Origin: Candidatus Acetothermia bacterium
GTDB lineage: Bacteria; Bipolaricaulota; Bipolaricaulia; Bipolaricaulales; Bipolaricaulaceae
DNA length: 20,826 nucleotides
Direction of reading: 5' to 3'
Assembly (NCBI GenBank): GCA_023255835.1
Contig: JAGDVW010000057.1
Span: 1 to 20,826 of the forward strand
Each line of letters starts with the position of its first letter. Within the stretch, counting starts at the first letter, position 1. Positions 14,798 through 20,826 of this stretch are shown in pieces. A program made the position numbers and the translations under genes. Below the pieces are notes generated by a model. It had not been told where the DNA came from. It searched no databases and saw only the letters and a program-made list of their open reading frames with translations.

Positions 14798-15910
14798 TCA
14801 CCCGGTTTTGAGGCCGAAACCCGTCAAGGGGACGACCACCACTTCCCCGGACCGGACCGCCCCCATTTCCCAAAGCTTGGCCAGGGCCGCGGGAGCCACG
14901 GCCCCGGTGGGTTCCACATAGAGACCATCCCTGGCCAGCTCCCTCCGCGCTTGGAGGATTTCCTCATCGCTCACACTCAGACCCTGGCCTCCGGAGGTGC
15001 GCACGGCCGCGAGGATCTCCCGGCCCCGCTCGGGCCGGGGAATCCTTACCCCTTCCGCCACCGTCTCCCCGAGCTCCACCTCCTTGGGAAGGGAAAGCCC
15101 CTCTTTCAGGGCTTGGGCGACGGGAGCGCAGGCCTCGGCCTGAACGGCGTGGATCCGGGGGATCTTCTCCACCCAGCCCAGCTCGGCGAGGAGGAGAAAC
15201 CCGTAAAAGAGGCCGAGAAGTAGCCCACCCCCACCCACGGGAACCACCACATGGTCCGGGGATTTCCATCCCGATTCCTCGGCGATCTCGAAGGCCAAAG
15301 TGGCGAGGCCGGCCACGAAGTACGGGGAGAGGTTATGGGAGGCGTACACCAGGTCCGGGTCTTCCGCGCAGGCGCGGCGAATGGCCTCGGCCGCGGCCGG
15401 TCGCGGCCCAGGAACCCGCACAAGCTCCGCCCCATAGGCCGCGATTTGCTGGAGCTTTGGGCCGGAGGCCGAGGCTGGGACGAAGATTTTGGCGGAAAGC
15501 CCAGCCCGAGCGGCGTAAGCGGACAGGGCTGCCCCGGCGTTGCCCGAGGAGTCGTCGGCCAAACGCTTCGCCCCAAGCGCCTTAAGCACCGCCACCATCA
15601 CCGCCGCCCCGCGATCCTTGAACGAGCCAGTGGGGTTCAAAAACTCGAGCTTCCACAGGATTTTTGCCTCGATCCCATCCATGGGATGGGCCTCCAAAAG
15701 GGGGGTACCGCCTTCACCCAAGCTCACCGGCTCCACCGCCGGAAGAAGGGGACGATAACGCCAAACTCCGCGCCCGGAAAGCTCTCCCGGGCTAAAGGCC
15801 CTCCCCTCCCATTGCCAGCGCAGGGGGACCTCACACCGCGGACAAACGCGCGGATTTCGGCTTAGCCCTTCCTCATAAGCGCAAAACGGGCACGAAAGGA
15901 ACCCCTGCAT
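14798..15910 (-). CDS. thrC: threonine synthase (PLP-dependent)
   Basis: Fold-type-II PLP enzyme converting O-phosphohomoserine to threonine. The 370 residues start with a zinc-ribbon-like segment (CPFC at 7-10 and CPRC at 23-26), then SLGEGGTPLL, the PLP lysine motif LNPTGSFKDRGA (Lys98), DSSGNAGAALSAYAARAG, the phosphate-binding VPVGGGGLLLGL, and the end VPLTGFGLKTG, which resembles the LTGHGLK end of threonine synthases. The N-terminal Zn ribbon is common in one ThrC subgroup. The ATG follows the stop of the DUF72 gene with no gap. Other threonine-pathway genes are not seen nearby. A related beta-elimination or mutase activity cannot be excluded from sequence alone. Confidence 0.88.
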   Translation of the reverse strand: MQGFLSCPFCAYEEGLSRNPRVCPRCEVPLRWQWEGRAFSPGELSGRGVWRYRPLLPAVEPVSLGEGGTPLLEAHPMDGIEAKILWKLEFLNPTGSFKDRGAAVMVAVLKALGAKRLADDSSGNAGAALSAYAARAGLSAKIFVPASASGPKLQQIAAYGAELVRVPGPRPAAAEAIRRACAEDPDLVYASHNLSPYFVAGLATLAFEIAEESGWKSPDHVVVPVGGGGLLLGLFYGFLLLAELGWVEKIPRIHAVQAEACAPVAQALKEGLSLPKEVELGETVAEGVRIPRPERGREILAAVRTSGGQGLSVSDEEILQARRELARDGLYVEPTGAVAPAALAKLWEMGAVRSGEVVVVPLTGFGLKTG

Positions 15911-16651
15911 CTAGGCCTCCAAAAGGCTCAAAAACCGGCGAGCATCGTTGGCCATGGTGTCGTTGTTGAAAAGGATGTAGACCGTTTCACCCCGGAGCCC
16001 CCGCACCGTTTGCAGGAGCCAAGAAAGGTCGGAATCGGTATAGGTGTAGCGATACATCTTCGTTCCCGGCGGAGCACCATGGAGGCGCAGGTAAAAAAGA
16101 GGGCCATTGCCCACCGGCAGCCATTTGAATGGATCAGTGCAGTGCACAAGGCCGAATTCCTCGCAGATGGCGCGCACCCTTTCCGGCTCCTTTTCCCAAG
16201 CCCCCCGCGGCTCCCAAACCAAAATGAAATCGTCCCGCCCAATCTCCAAAAGAAAATCCCGCAGAGCTTTCTCGTTTTCCGGGGTGGGCCCGAAGGAGGC
16301 TGGACATTGAAGGAGGAGCACTTTGGCCCGCAGGATCCGGGCGATCTCCGCGGTGCGGGAAAAACTCCGGCGGGAAAGCTCGCCGCGAAAACGATCGGTG
16401 TGGGTCACATCCTGGTGAACCTTCACGGTGAACTCGAACTTGGGGTTCACCTCGTCGGCGAGCTCCCGCCATTGGGCAGCGGTCTGGGGTCGCGGAAGCT
16501 TGTAGAAAGTGGAGTTCACCTCCACCAGGGGAAAATGGGCGGCGTAGAGCTGCAGCCGGTGCCGGTACTTTTTTTGCCAATCATCTTCGCCGAAGTCCTT
16601 GGGCCTGAGGGCTGACCATCCACAGCATCCCACCCGGATTTCCACGGCCAA
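15911..16651 (-). CDS. DUF72 (YecE-like) TIM-barrel protein
   Basis: A 246-residue protein of the DUF72/YecE family, a TIM-barrel of unknown biochemical role. Seen are the family landmarks IRVGCCGWS at the start, FPLVEVNSTFYKLP, FEFTVKVHQDVTH, LLLQCPASFGPT, VWEPRGAW, FYLRLHGAP and the end YILFNNDTMANDARR. The start is a TTG at 16651: a GGAG sits six bases before it inside the end of surE, whereas the next in-frame GTG (16645) would be 12 bases away. Its TAG is directly followed by the thrC ATG, and it directly abuts the surE stop. Function cannot be assigned. Confidence 0.9.
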   Translation of the reverse strand: MAVEIRVGCCGWSALRPKDFGEDDWQKKYRHRLQLYAAHFPLVEVNSTFYKLPRPQTAAQWRELADEVNPKFEFTVKVHQDVTHTDRFRGELSRRSFSRTAEIARILRAKVLLLQCPASFGPTPENEKALRDFLLEIGRDDFILVWEPRGAWEKEPERVRAICEEFGLVHCTDPFKWLPVGNGPLFYLRLHGAPPGTKMYRYTYTDSDLSWLLQTVRGLRGETVYILFNNDTMANDARRFLSLLEA

Positions 16652-17431
16652 TTACAGCTCCAAATCTTCCAAGACCCGCAGGGGCTCCAGGGCCTCGTAG
16701 GCGGTGAGATCCAAATGAAGGGGGGTCACCGAGACGTAACCAGAAAGCACGGCCCAAATATCCGTGTCCTCTTCGCCAGAGGGCGGGGTGGTTTGCATCT
16801 CCCCGGAAAACCAAAAGAAATCCCGACCCCGTGGGTCCTTCCCCCGCACGAGTTCCTCGGTCCAAATTTTCCCTCCCAGGCGAGTGACCTTGATCCCTTT
16901 GGGTACGCCGCGGGGAACGTTCACATTGAGGCAAACCCCGGGCGGGATCGGCTGGTTTTGCAAAAGCTTTCGGGCAAGGAGGAGAGCGATGCGCGCGGCC
17001 CGCTCATAATCTGGGTTTTCCTCGGGTTCGCCGGTGACATCAATGGATACCGCCATGGAAGGGATCCCGGCCTGGGCCCCTTCCATGGCGGCGGAGACCG
17101 TGCCGGAATAGGTCACGTCCCGGCCGAGGTTTGCCCCGGCGTTGATCCCGGCCACCACCAGGTCCGGCCGCCTGGGCGCCAGTCCCAAAACCGCCAAAAG
17201 GACGCAGTCCGAGGGCGAGCCGTTGGTCACATGGACCGAGAAGCCGTCGGGAAGCTGGGCGGAATAAACGCGAAGGGGTTTATGAAAAACGCGGGTGCGG
17301 GAGGCCGCAGACCAATTCTTCTCCGGAGCTAAGACCCACACCTCGCCCAGTTCCCCAAAAACCCGCCGCAGGGCATGCAAACCGGGGGAAAGGTAACCAT
17401 CGTCATTGGTGAGGAGGACCAACGGGGCCAT
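16652..17431 (-). CDS. surE: 5'/3'-nucleotidase SurE
   Basis: Survival protein SurE, a divalent-metal nucleoside monophosphate phosphatase. The 259 residues carry all metal ligands: LLTNDDG (Asp10, Asp11), KNWSAASR (Ser41) and AGINAGANLG (Asn97), followed by the signature VTYSGTVSAAMEGAQAGIPSMAVS and NVNVPRG. The end (SGYVSVTPLHLDLTAYE) is the normal C-terminal swapped arm. The length is typical. It follows rsmD after 14 bases and abuts the DUF72 gene. No anomaly is seen. Confidence 0.97.
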   Translation of the reverse strand: MAPLVLLTNDDGYLSPGLHALRRVFGELGEVWVLAPEKNWSAASRTRVFHKPLRVYSAQLPDGFSVHVTNGSPSDCVLLAVLGLAPRRPDLVVAGINAGANLGRDVTYSGTVSAAMEGAQAGIPSMAVSIDVTGEPEENPDYERAARIALLLARKLLQNQPIPPGVCLNVNVPRGVPKGIKVTRLGGKIWTEELVRGKDPRGRDFFWFSGEMQTTPPSGEEDTDIWAVLSGYVSVTPLHLDLTAYEALEPLRVLEDLEL

Positions 17432-17445
17432 GGTTGGGACGAAGT

Positions 17446-18015
17446 TTACCGGTTTTCCTCCCCTAAACCAAACCGGAAATAGGTGAGCCTGGTCTCGCCG
17501 TAGACGCGGGAATCCACAAGCTCCAGGGGTTTGAAGGTGTCGGAAAGCCCTTCTTTGTGAAAGGTCTCCACGACGACCAAAGCGCCCGATCGCAAGGGAA
17601 GGGCTTCGGCCAAAGCCCGCAGTGCCTCCTGGGCTAGCTCAGTCCCGTAAGGGGCACCGATGAACACGAGGTCGTACCTCTTTCCCCGCCGAGCCAAGCT
17701 TTTCACCGTCTTGGCCGCATCCCCTTGGATGATCTCCACACAGTTTTCGTAGCCCAGCTTTGTGGCGTTTTCCCGAATGATTCGGATAGCTTCGGCTGCG
17801 GAATCCACAAAAGTGGCGCGTTTGGCCCCGCGGGAAAGGGCCTCAAACCCCACCGCTCCCGTTCCCGCGAAGAGATCGAGCACCTCAGCTCCCACCACCG
17901 CCTCGCCCAGGGTATCGAAAAGGGCGGTGCGCACCCGATCCCGCAGGGGACGGATGCTTTCCCCTTGCCAGCGGGCAAGCCTTCGCCCCCGTCGCTCGCC
18001 GCCGATTATGCGCAT
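17446..18015 (-). CDS. rsmD: RsmD-family rRNA guanine-N2 methyltransferase (altered catalytic motif)
   Basis: SAM-dependent methyltransferase of the RsmD family (16S rRNA m2G966 in Escherichia coli). The 189 residues begin MRIIGGERRGRRL and include IRPLRDRVRTALFDTLG, the SAM-binding LDLFAGTGAVGFEALSRGA (about 46-64) and FVDSAAEAI. The catalytic motif IV, normally DPPY or DPPF, here reads GAPY (120-123, in YDLVFIGAPYG). Asp and the first Pro are both lost, so activity may differ. ATG at 18015 is preferred to a TTG at 18021; no good ribosome site is seen, so a leaderless mRNA is possible. It heads the minus-strand operon with surE. Confidence 0.88.
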   Translation of the reverse strand: MRIIGGERRGRRLARWQGESIRPLRDRVRTALFDTLGEAVVGAEVLDLFAGTGAVGFEALSRGAKRATFVDSAAEAIRIIRENATKLGYENCVEIIQGDAAKTVKSLARRGKRYDLVFIGAPYGTELAQEALRALAEALPLRSGALVVVETFHKEGLSDTFKPLELVDSRVYGETRLTYFRFGLGEENR

Positions 18016-18043
18016 GACCAAAGCTTAGCATGGGCCTTCCCAG

Positions 18044-18071
18044 TTGCAGGTGGCCCGGGAAACGTTAGGAT
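18044..18071 (+). promoter_or_regulatory. possible promoter for the FAD dehydrogenase-pfkA operon
   Basis: TTGCAG (18044-18049) and TAGGAT (18066-18071) are separated by 16 bases in the divergent gap between rsmD and the dehydrogenase gene. Each matches its consensus only in part. An AAAGGGAG ribosome site precedes the ATG at 18102. Confidence 0.3.
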
Positions 18072-18101
18072 TCTCCGTCCCCATTTGGAAAGGGAGCGCA
18101 A

Positions 18102-19430
18102 ATGGAGTGGGATGTAGCGATCATCGGTGCTGGTCCGGCCGGTCTTTTCGCGGCCCGGGAGCTCGTCCCTTCCCGGCTCAGGGTGATCGTCTTGGAAAAG
18201 GGGCAGGCTCCGCGGGAGCGCCAAAGCATCACCTGCGGTGTGGGCGGGGCCGGTGCCTTCTCCGACGGGAAGCTCAACCTCTCCCCGAGGATCGGTGGCG
18301 AGCCGGAGGCGCTGGGCTTGGGCCCAAAGGAGGCAGCGGATCTCATCGCCTACGTGGACGAAATTTTCACCCATTATGGGGCGCCCGGGGAGTACTCGGG
18401 CGAGGACGAGGAGGCCCTGGCCCGGCTCAAGAAGGTCGCGGCGGAAGCGGGGGTGGAGTTCATCGCCGGCCGCCAGCGCCACATCGGCACCGGAAAAATC
18501 CGGGAAGTCATCGATAACTTCTACCAGGACCTCCTAAGCCAGGGCGTGGCCTTCCGCCTGGAAACCAAGGTGAGGGCGATCCGCCGCGAGGGTGAACGTT
18601 ACGTTTTGGATCTCGGCGGGGAGGAACTCCGCGCCCGCTTCGTGATCGCTGCGCCCGGGAGGGTGGGAGCATATTGGCTGAGGGAGGTCACGCGAAGCCT
18701 GGGGGTCGGCCCGGACTTCGGCCCTTTGGATGTGGGCGTTCGGGTGGAGTTCCCCGCGGAGATTTACGAGCCCATCGAGAGGGTCATGTACGACGCCAAA
18801 TTCCGGGTGCGCACCCCCACCTACGACGACATGGTCCGCACCTTTTGCACCAACCCCCGCGGGTTCGTGGTGGCCGAGGATCACGGCGATTTCGTCCTCG
18901 TGAACGGCCACGCCGAAAACGAAAGGAAAACAGCAAATACTAACTTCGCCCTTCTTGTGCGCATCGAGCTCACTGACCCCGTGGAGGACACCACCGAGTA
19001 CGGAAGGGCCATCGCGAAACTGGCCACGACCATCGGCGGCGGAAAGCCGATCCTCCAGCGGCTCAAGGATCTCCGGCAAGGCCGGAGGTCCACCCTGGAT
19101 CGCATCCGGCGGGTGCCCATCGAGCCCACGCTTCCCGACTTCACCCCCGGCGATATCTCCATGGCCCTTCCTCACCGGGTGGTGGTGGACCTGGTGGAGG
19201 CCCTCTCCATGCTGGACCGGGTCATGCCGGGCGTGGACTCCGGAAGCACCCTCCTCTACGCCCCGGAGATCAAGTTCTACGATACCCGCTACCGGGTGAA
19301 CGCGGGGATGGAGACGGAGCTCCCCGGTTTTTATGTGGCGGGCGACGCCTCCGGCCACTCCCGTGGGATCGTGTTCGCCGCGGTGACCGGGATCCTCGCC
19401 GCCCGGCATATCCTTTCCCGCCATGATTAA
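18102..19430 (+). CDS. FAD-dependent dehydrogenase (COG2509)
   Basis: A 442-residue flavoprotein with an N-terminal FAD-binding GxGxxG (DVAIIGAGPAGLFAARELV, residues 4-22) and the family pattern GVGGAGAFSDGKLNLSPRIGG, RQRHIGTGKI, IAAPGRVGAYWL, and the C-terminal FAD-contacting FYVAGDASGHSRGIVFAAVTG. This matches COG2509, uncharacterised FAD-dependent dehydrogenases found in many anaerobes. The substrate is unknown to me. AAAGGGAG precedes the ATG. The end overlaps the start of pfkA by eight bases, so the two are co-translated. A direct link to glycolysis is unproven. Confidence 0.88.
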   Translation: MEWDVAIIGAGPAGLFAARELVPSRLRVIVLEKGQAPRERQSITCGVGGAGAFSDGKLNLSPRIGGEPEALGLGPKEAADLIAYVDEIFTHYGAPGEYSGEDEEALARLKKVAAEAGVEFIAGRQRHIGTGKIREVIDNFYQDLLSQGVAFRLETKVRAIRREGERYVLDLGGEELRARFVIAAPGRVGAYWLREVTRSLGVGPDFGPLDVGVRVEFPAEIYEPIERVMYDAKFRVRTPTYDDMVRTFCTNPRGFVVAEDHGDFVLVNGHAENERKTANTNFALLVRIELTDPVEDTTEYGRAIAKLATTIGGGKPILQRLKDLRQGRRSTLDRIRRVPIEPTLPDFTPGDISMALPHRVVVDLVEALSMLDRVMPGVDSGSTLLYAPEIKFYDTRYRVNAGMETELPGFYVAGDASGHSRGIVFAAVTGILAARHILSRHD

Positions 19431-20391
19431 ACGGGTGGCAGTCCTCACTAGCGGCGGGGATGCTCCGGGGATGAATGCGGCCATCCGGGCCGTGGTTCGG
19501 GCTGGGTTGGCCCAGGGCTGGGAGATTTTGGGGATCCGCCGGGGCTATGCCGGGTTGCTTGCCGGTGAAATGCGGCCCCTCGGCGCCCGCGACGTGGGCG
19601 GGATCATTCAGCTTGGGGGAACGATCCTCGGAAGCGCCCGCTGCCCGGAGTTCAAAACGCCTGAAGGGATCAAACGGGCGGTGGAGGTCCTGAGCCGAAG
19701 CGGGATCGATGCCCTGGTGGTGATCGGCGGGAACGGCTCCCAAAAAGGTGCCTATGCCCTGAGCCAAGAAGGGGTACCGGTGGTGGGCGTGGCCTCCACC
19801 ATCGACAACGACCTTTGGGGCTCGGACATCACCATTGGGGTCGACACCGCCCTGAATGTGGCTTTGGAGGCCATCGACCGCCTCAAAACCACCGCTTCCT
19901 CCCACAACCGGGCCTTCCTGGTGGAGGTGATGGGGAGGGATTACGGATATTTGGCCCTCATGGCGGGGATCGCCGGCGGCGCGGAAGCCGTGGTGATCCC
20001 GGAGGTCCCCACCTCCCCAGAGGCCGTGGCCGAGGCCATCCGCGAGGCCTATTCCCGAGGAAAACCTCATGCCATCGTGGTCGTGGCCGAAGGGGCGGAA
20101 TACAATGCCCAAAAATTGGCGGAGTATTTCCGTCGGGAAAACCTGGGCTACGAGCTTCGGGTCACGGTTTTGGGCCATGTGCAGCGGGGCGGGGCGCCTG
20201 GGGCCTTCGACCGCCTATTGGGCACACAGCTTGGGGCTGGAGCCGTCGAGGCCCTGGCCCGCGGGGAAAAAGGGGTCCTCGTGGGCCAAATCAAGGGAGA
20301 GGTCGTCACCACCCCCCTTGCGGAAGTCGCCGGCAAAAGGAAACCGCTCGACCCAAATCTTTTCGAGCTCGCCCGAGTTTTGGCCCAGTGA
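19423..20391 (+). CDS. pfkA: 6-phosphofructokinase
   Basis: Glycolytic kinase making fructose 1,6-bisphosphate. The 322 residues match the short bacterial PfkA form: AVLTSGGDAPGMNAAIRAVV, IRRGYAGLLAGEM, the nucleotide/Mg region VVIGGNGSQKGA (100-110), STIDND (125-130, catalytic Asp128), TIGVDTALN, VEVMGRDYGYLAL, IVVVAEGA and VTVLGHVQRGGAP. The typical GGDGS is GGNGS here, replacing the Mg-binding Asp by Asn104; the following Gly is kept, which usually indicates ATP rather than pyrophosphate as donor. The ATG lies inside the end of the dehydrogenase gene with no clear ribosome site, so it relies on coupling. Identity is firm; donor specificity and effectors are not established. Confidence 0.94.
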   Translation: MIKRVAVLTSGGDAPGMNAAIRAVVRAGLAQGWEILGIRRGYAGLLAGEMRPLGARDVGGIIQLGGTILGSARCPEFKTPEGIKRAVEVLSRSGIDALVVIGGNGSQKGAYALSQEGVPVVGVASTIDNDLWGSDITIGVDTALNVALEAIDRLKTTASSHNRAFLVEVMGRDYGYLALMAGIAGGAEAVVIPEVPTSPEAVAEAIREAYSRGKPHAIVVVAEGAEYNAQKLAEYFRRENLGYELRVTVLGHVQRGGAPGAFDRLLGTQLGAGAVEALARGEKGVLVGQIKGEVVTTPLAEVAGKRKPLDPNLFELARVLAQ

Positions 20392-20405
20392 AAAATTTAT
20401 GCCAT

Positions 20406-20433
20406 GGGCCAACACATGAATGGCCTCTCTTTT
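20406..20433 (+). terminator. possible weak terminator after pfkA
   Basis: GGCCA (20407-20411) pairs with TGGCC (20421-20425), extended by a G-T pair, with a nine-base loop, and is followed by TCTCTTTT (20426-20433). It starts 15 bases after the pfkA stop. The stem is short, so this is only suggestive. Confidence 0.4.
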
Positions 20434-20518
20434 ACGGCCGCCTCGTCCAAAAGGACTCCGGGAAAACAGGCGAACCCACCGAAAAATCGAACGCTTCTCG
20501 AGCAGGCTTTCCCCATCC

Positions 20519-20534
20519 CCACGCTGAAGCGCGG
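20519..20534 (-). mobile_element. possible IS200/IS605 right-end hairpin (remnant)
   Basis: On the minus strand, CCGCGC-TTCA-GCGTGG forms a six-pair stem with one G-U pair and a four-base loop, preceded by ATGAAGAGG and followed by GGATGG. This arrangement resembles the structured right ends of IS200/IS605 elements that overlap the 3' end of tnpB. The wobble pair is stable only in minus-strand RNA, which fits that orientation. No intact tnpA or tnpB is present in the window, so this is at most a remnant. Confidence 0.3.
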
Positions 20535-20575
20535 CCTCTTCATGTTTTAATGGGGCTGCCACCGTTGAGTCACCC

Positions 20576-20586
20576 TTAAAAACTCC
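20576..20586. repeat. 11-base direct repeat, copy 1
   Basis: TTAAAAACTCC at this position recurs exactly at 20816-20826, 240 bases away. The second copy touches the window edge, so the repeat could be longer. Confidence 0.5.
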
Positions 20587-20815
20587 TCTCATGGCCTTCG
20601 CCCTCTCCGAACAGGGGATGTGGAACTCCTTGTCGTCGGTGGTTGGCTGACCTTCAATTCTTCCTTGATCGCCTTCCCTTGGGGCTTGCGTCAGCACCCA
20701 AAGTCCATGACTGTGCATCAGAAAAACCCATGCGCGCCTCGCGGCGGGAACGAGCGCGATTAGAAGGAGGACATCTCAAGCGTCGATATCCATTGGTCAT
20801 CGTCAAAGCCCCCGG

Positions 20816-20826
20816 TTAAAAACTCC
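20816..20826. repeat. 11-base direct repeat, copy 2 (at window edge)
   Basis: Second exact copy of TTAAAAACTCC, the last bases of the window. The bases before the two copies differ (CCC and CGG). It may extend beyond the end. Confidence 0.5.

Larger units (their letters stand above)
20392..20826. other. non-coding or decayed region at the right end
   Basis: No convincing complete gene is seen in these 435 bases. Base composition looks less GC-rich than the genes to the left. An open minus-strand frame over 20215-20718 runs into pfkA and has no recognised motif. A second minus-strand frame enters from the right edge and stops at 20760-20762 after 21 residues (reading TLEMSSF before the stop), followed by a GC-rich hairpin (20733-20758) and then a run of T on that strand, which could be the end of a gene lying beyond the window. 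The region may contain remains of a transposable element. Confidence 0.5.

Noticed and set aside
20215..20718. Minus-strand open frame of 167 codons at the right end.
   Set aside because: It overlaps the conserved end of pfkA antisense and shows no recognised domain. The upstream part might be frame debris of a tnpB end, but this is not strong enough for a gene call.
20576..20826. Two copies of TTAAAAACTCC considered as a CRISPR array start.
   Set aside because: The repeat is too short, the spacing of 240 bases does not fit a spacer, and no cas genes are in the window.

Overview
The window is a gene-dense, GC-rich bacterial chromosome segment with 20 supported protein genes (one cut by the left edge), no rRNA or tRNA that I can recognise, and no CRISPR array. 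The gene content (short NusA without C-terminal repeats, RNase Y, SpoVS, a peroxiredoxin-nitroreductase fusion of the type studied in Thermotoga maritima, a cyclic-2,3-diphosphoglycerate-synthetase-like protein, a DUF1573-rhodanese protein, an exported barrel-like protein) suggests a deep-branching, probably anaerobic and possibly thermophilic bacterium, such as Bipolaricaulota/Acetothermia or a Thermotogota relative. That placement is an inference from gene content and is weak.

Region 1 (1-7900, minus strand) reads as one long operon: rimP, nusA, an RND/MMPL transporter, rny, spoVS, an AtpZ-like small membrane protein, and a PpiC-type peptidyl-prolyl isomerase with a TPR tail that leaves the window. 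Gaps are from -4 to 16 bases. The usual partners after rimP-nusA (rnpM/ylxR, infB) are absent. The operon starts at a promoter so close to the rimP ATG that the transcript is probably leaderless.

Region 2 (7900-9370): an RluD-family pseudouridine synthase on plus, divergent from rimP, whose 3' end overlaps by 140 bases the 3' end of a CDP-alcohol phosphatidyltransferase on minus.

Region 3 (9369-14308): a cyclic-2,3-diphosphoglycerate-synthetase-like P-loop protein and a secreted barrel-like protein of unknown function on plus, a secreted DUF1573-rhodanese-rhodanese protein on minus, then divergently a two-gene plus operon: a peroxiredoxin-nitroreductase fusion and a second, free nitroreductase whose GTG start overlaps its stop.

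Region 4 (14305-18015, minus): an operon of rsmD, surE, a DUF72 protein, a threonine synthase and a YfcE-type phosphodiesterase. Region 5 (18102-20391, plus): a COG2509 FAD-dependent dehydrogenase overlapping a 6-phosphofructokinase gene by 8 bases.

Region 6 (20392-20826) is non-coding or decayed. It holds a possible weak terminator, an 11-base direct repeat and a minus-strand hairpin resembling the right end of an IS200/IS605 element. The clearest oddities are an 8-base bidirectional -10 element shared by two divergent promoters, altered active-site motifs in RsmD, PFK and the rhodanese domains, the large convergent overlap, and the remnant at the right end. I do not see strong evidence for a wholly new system.
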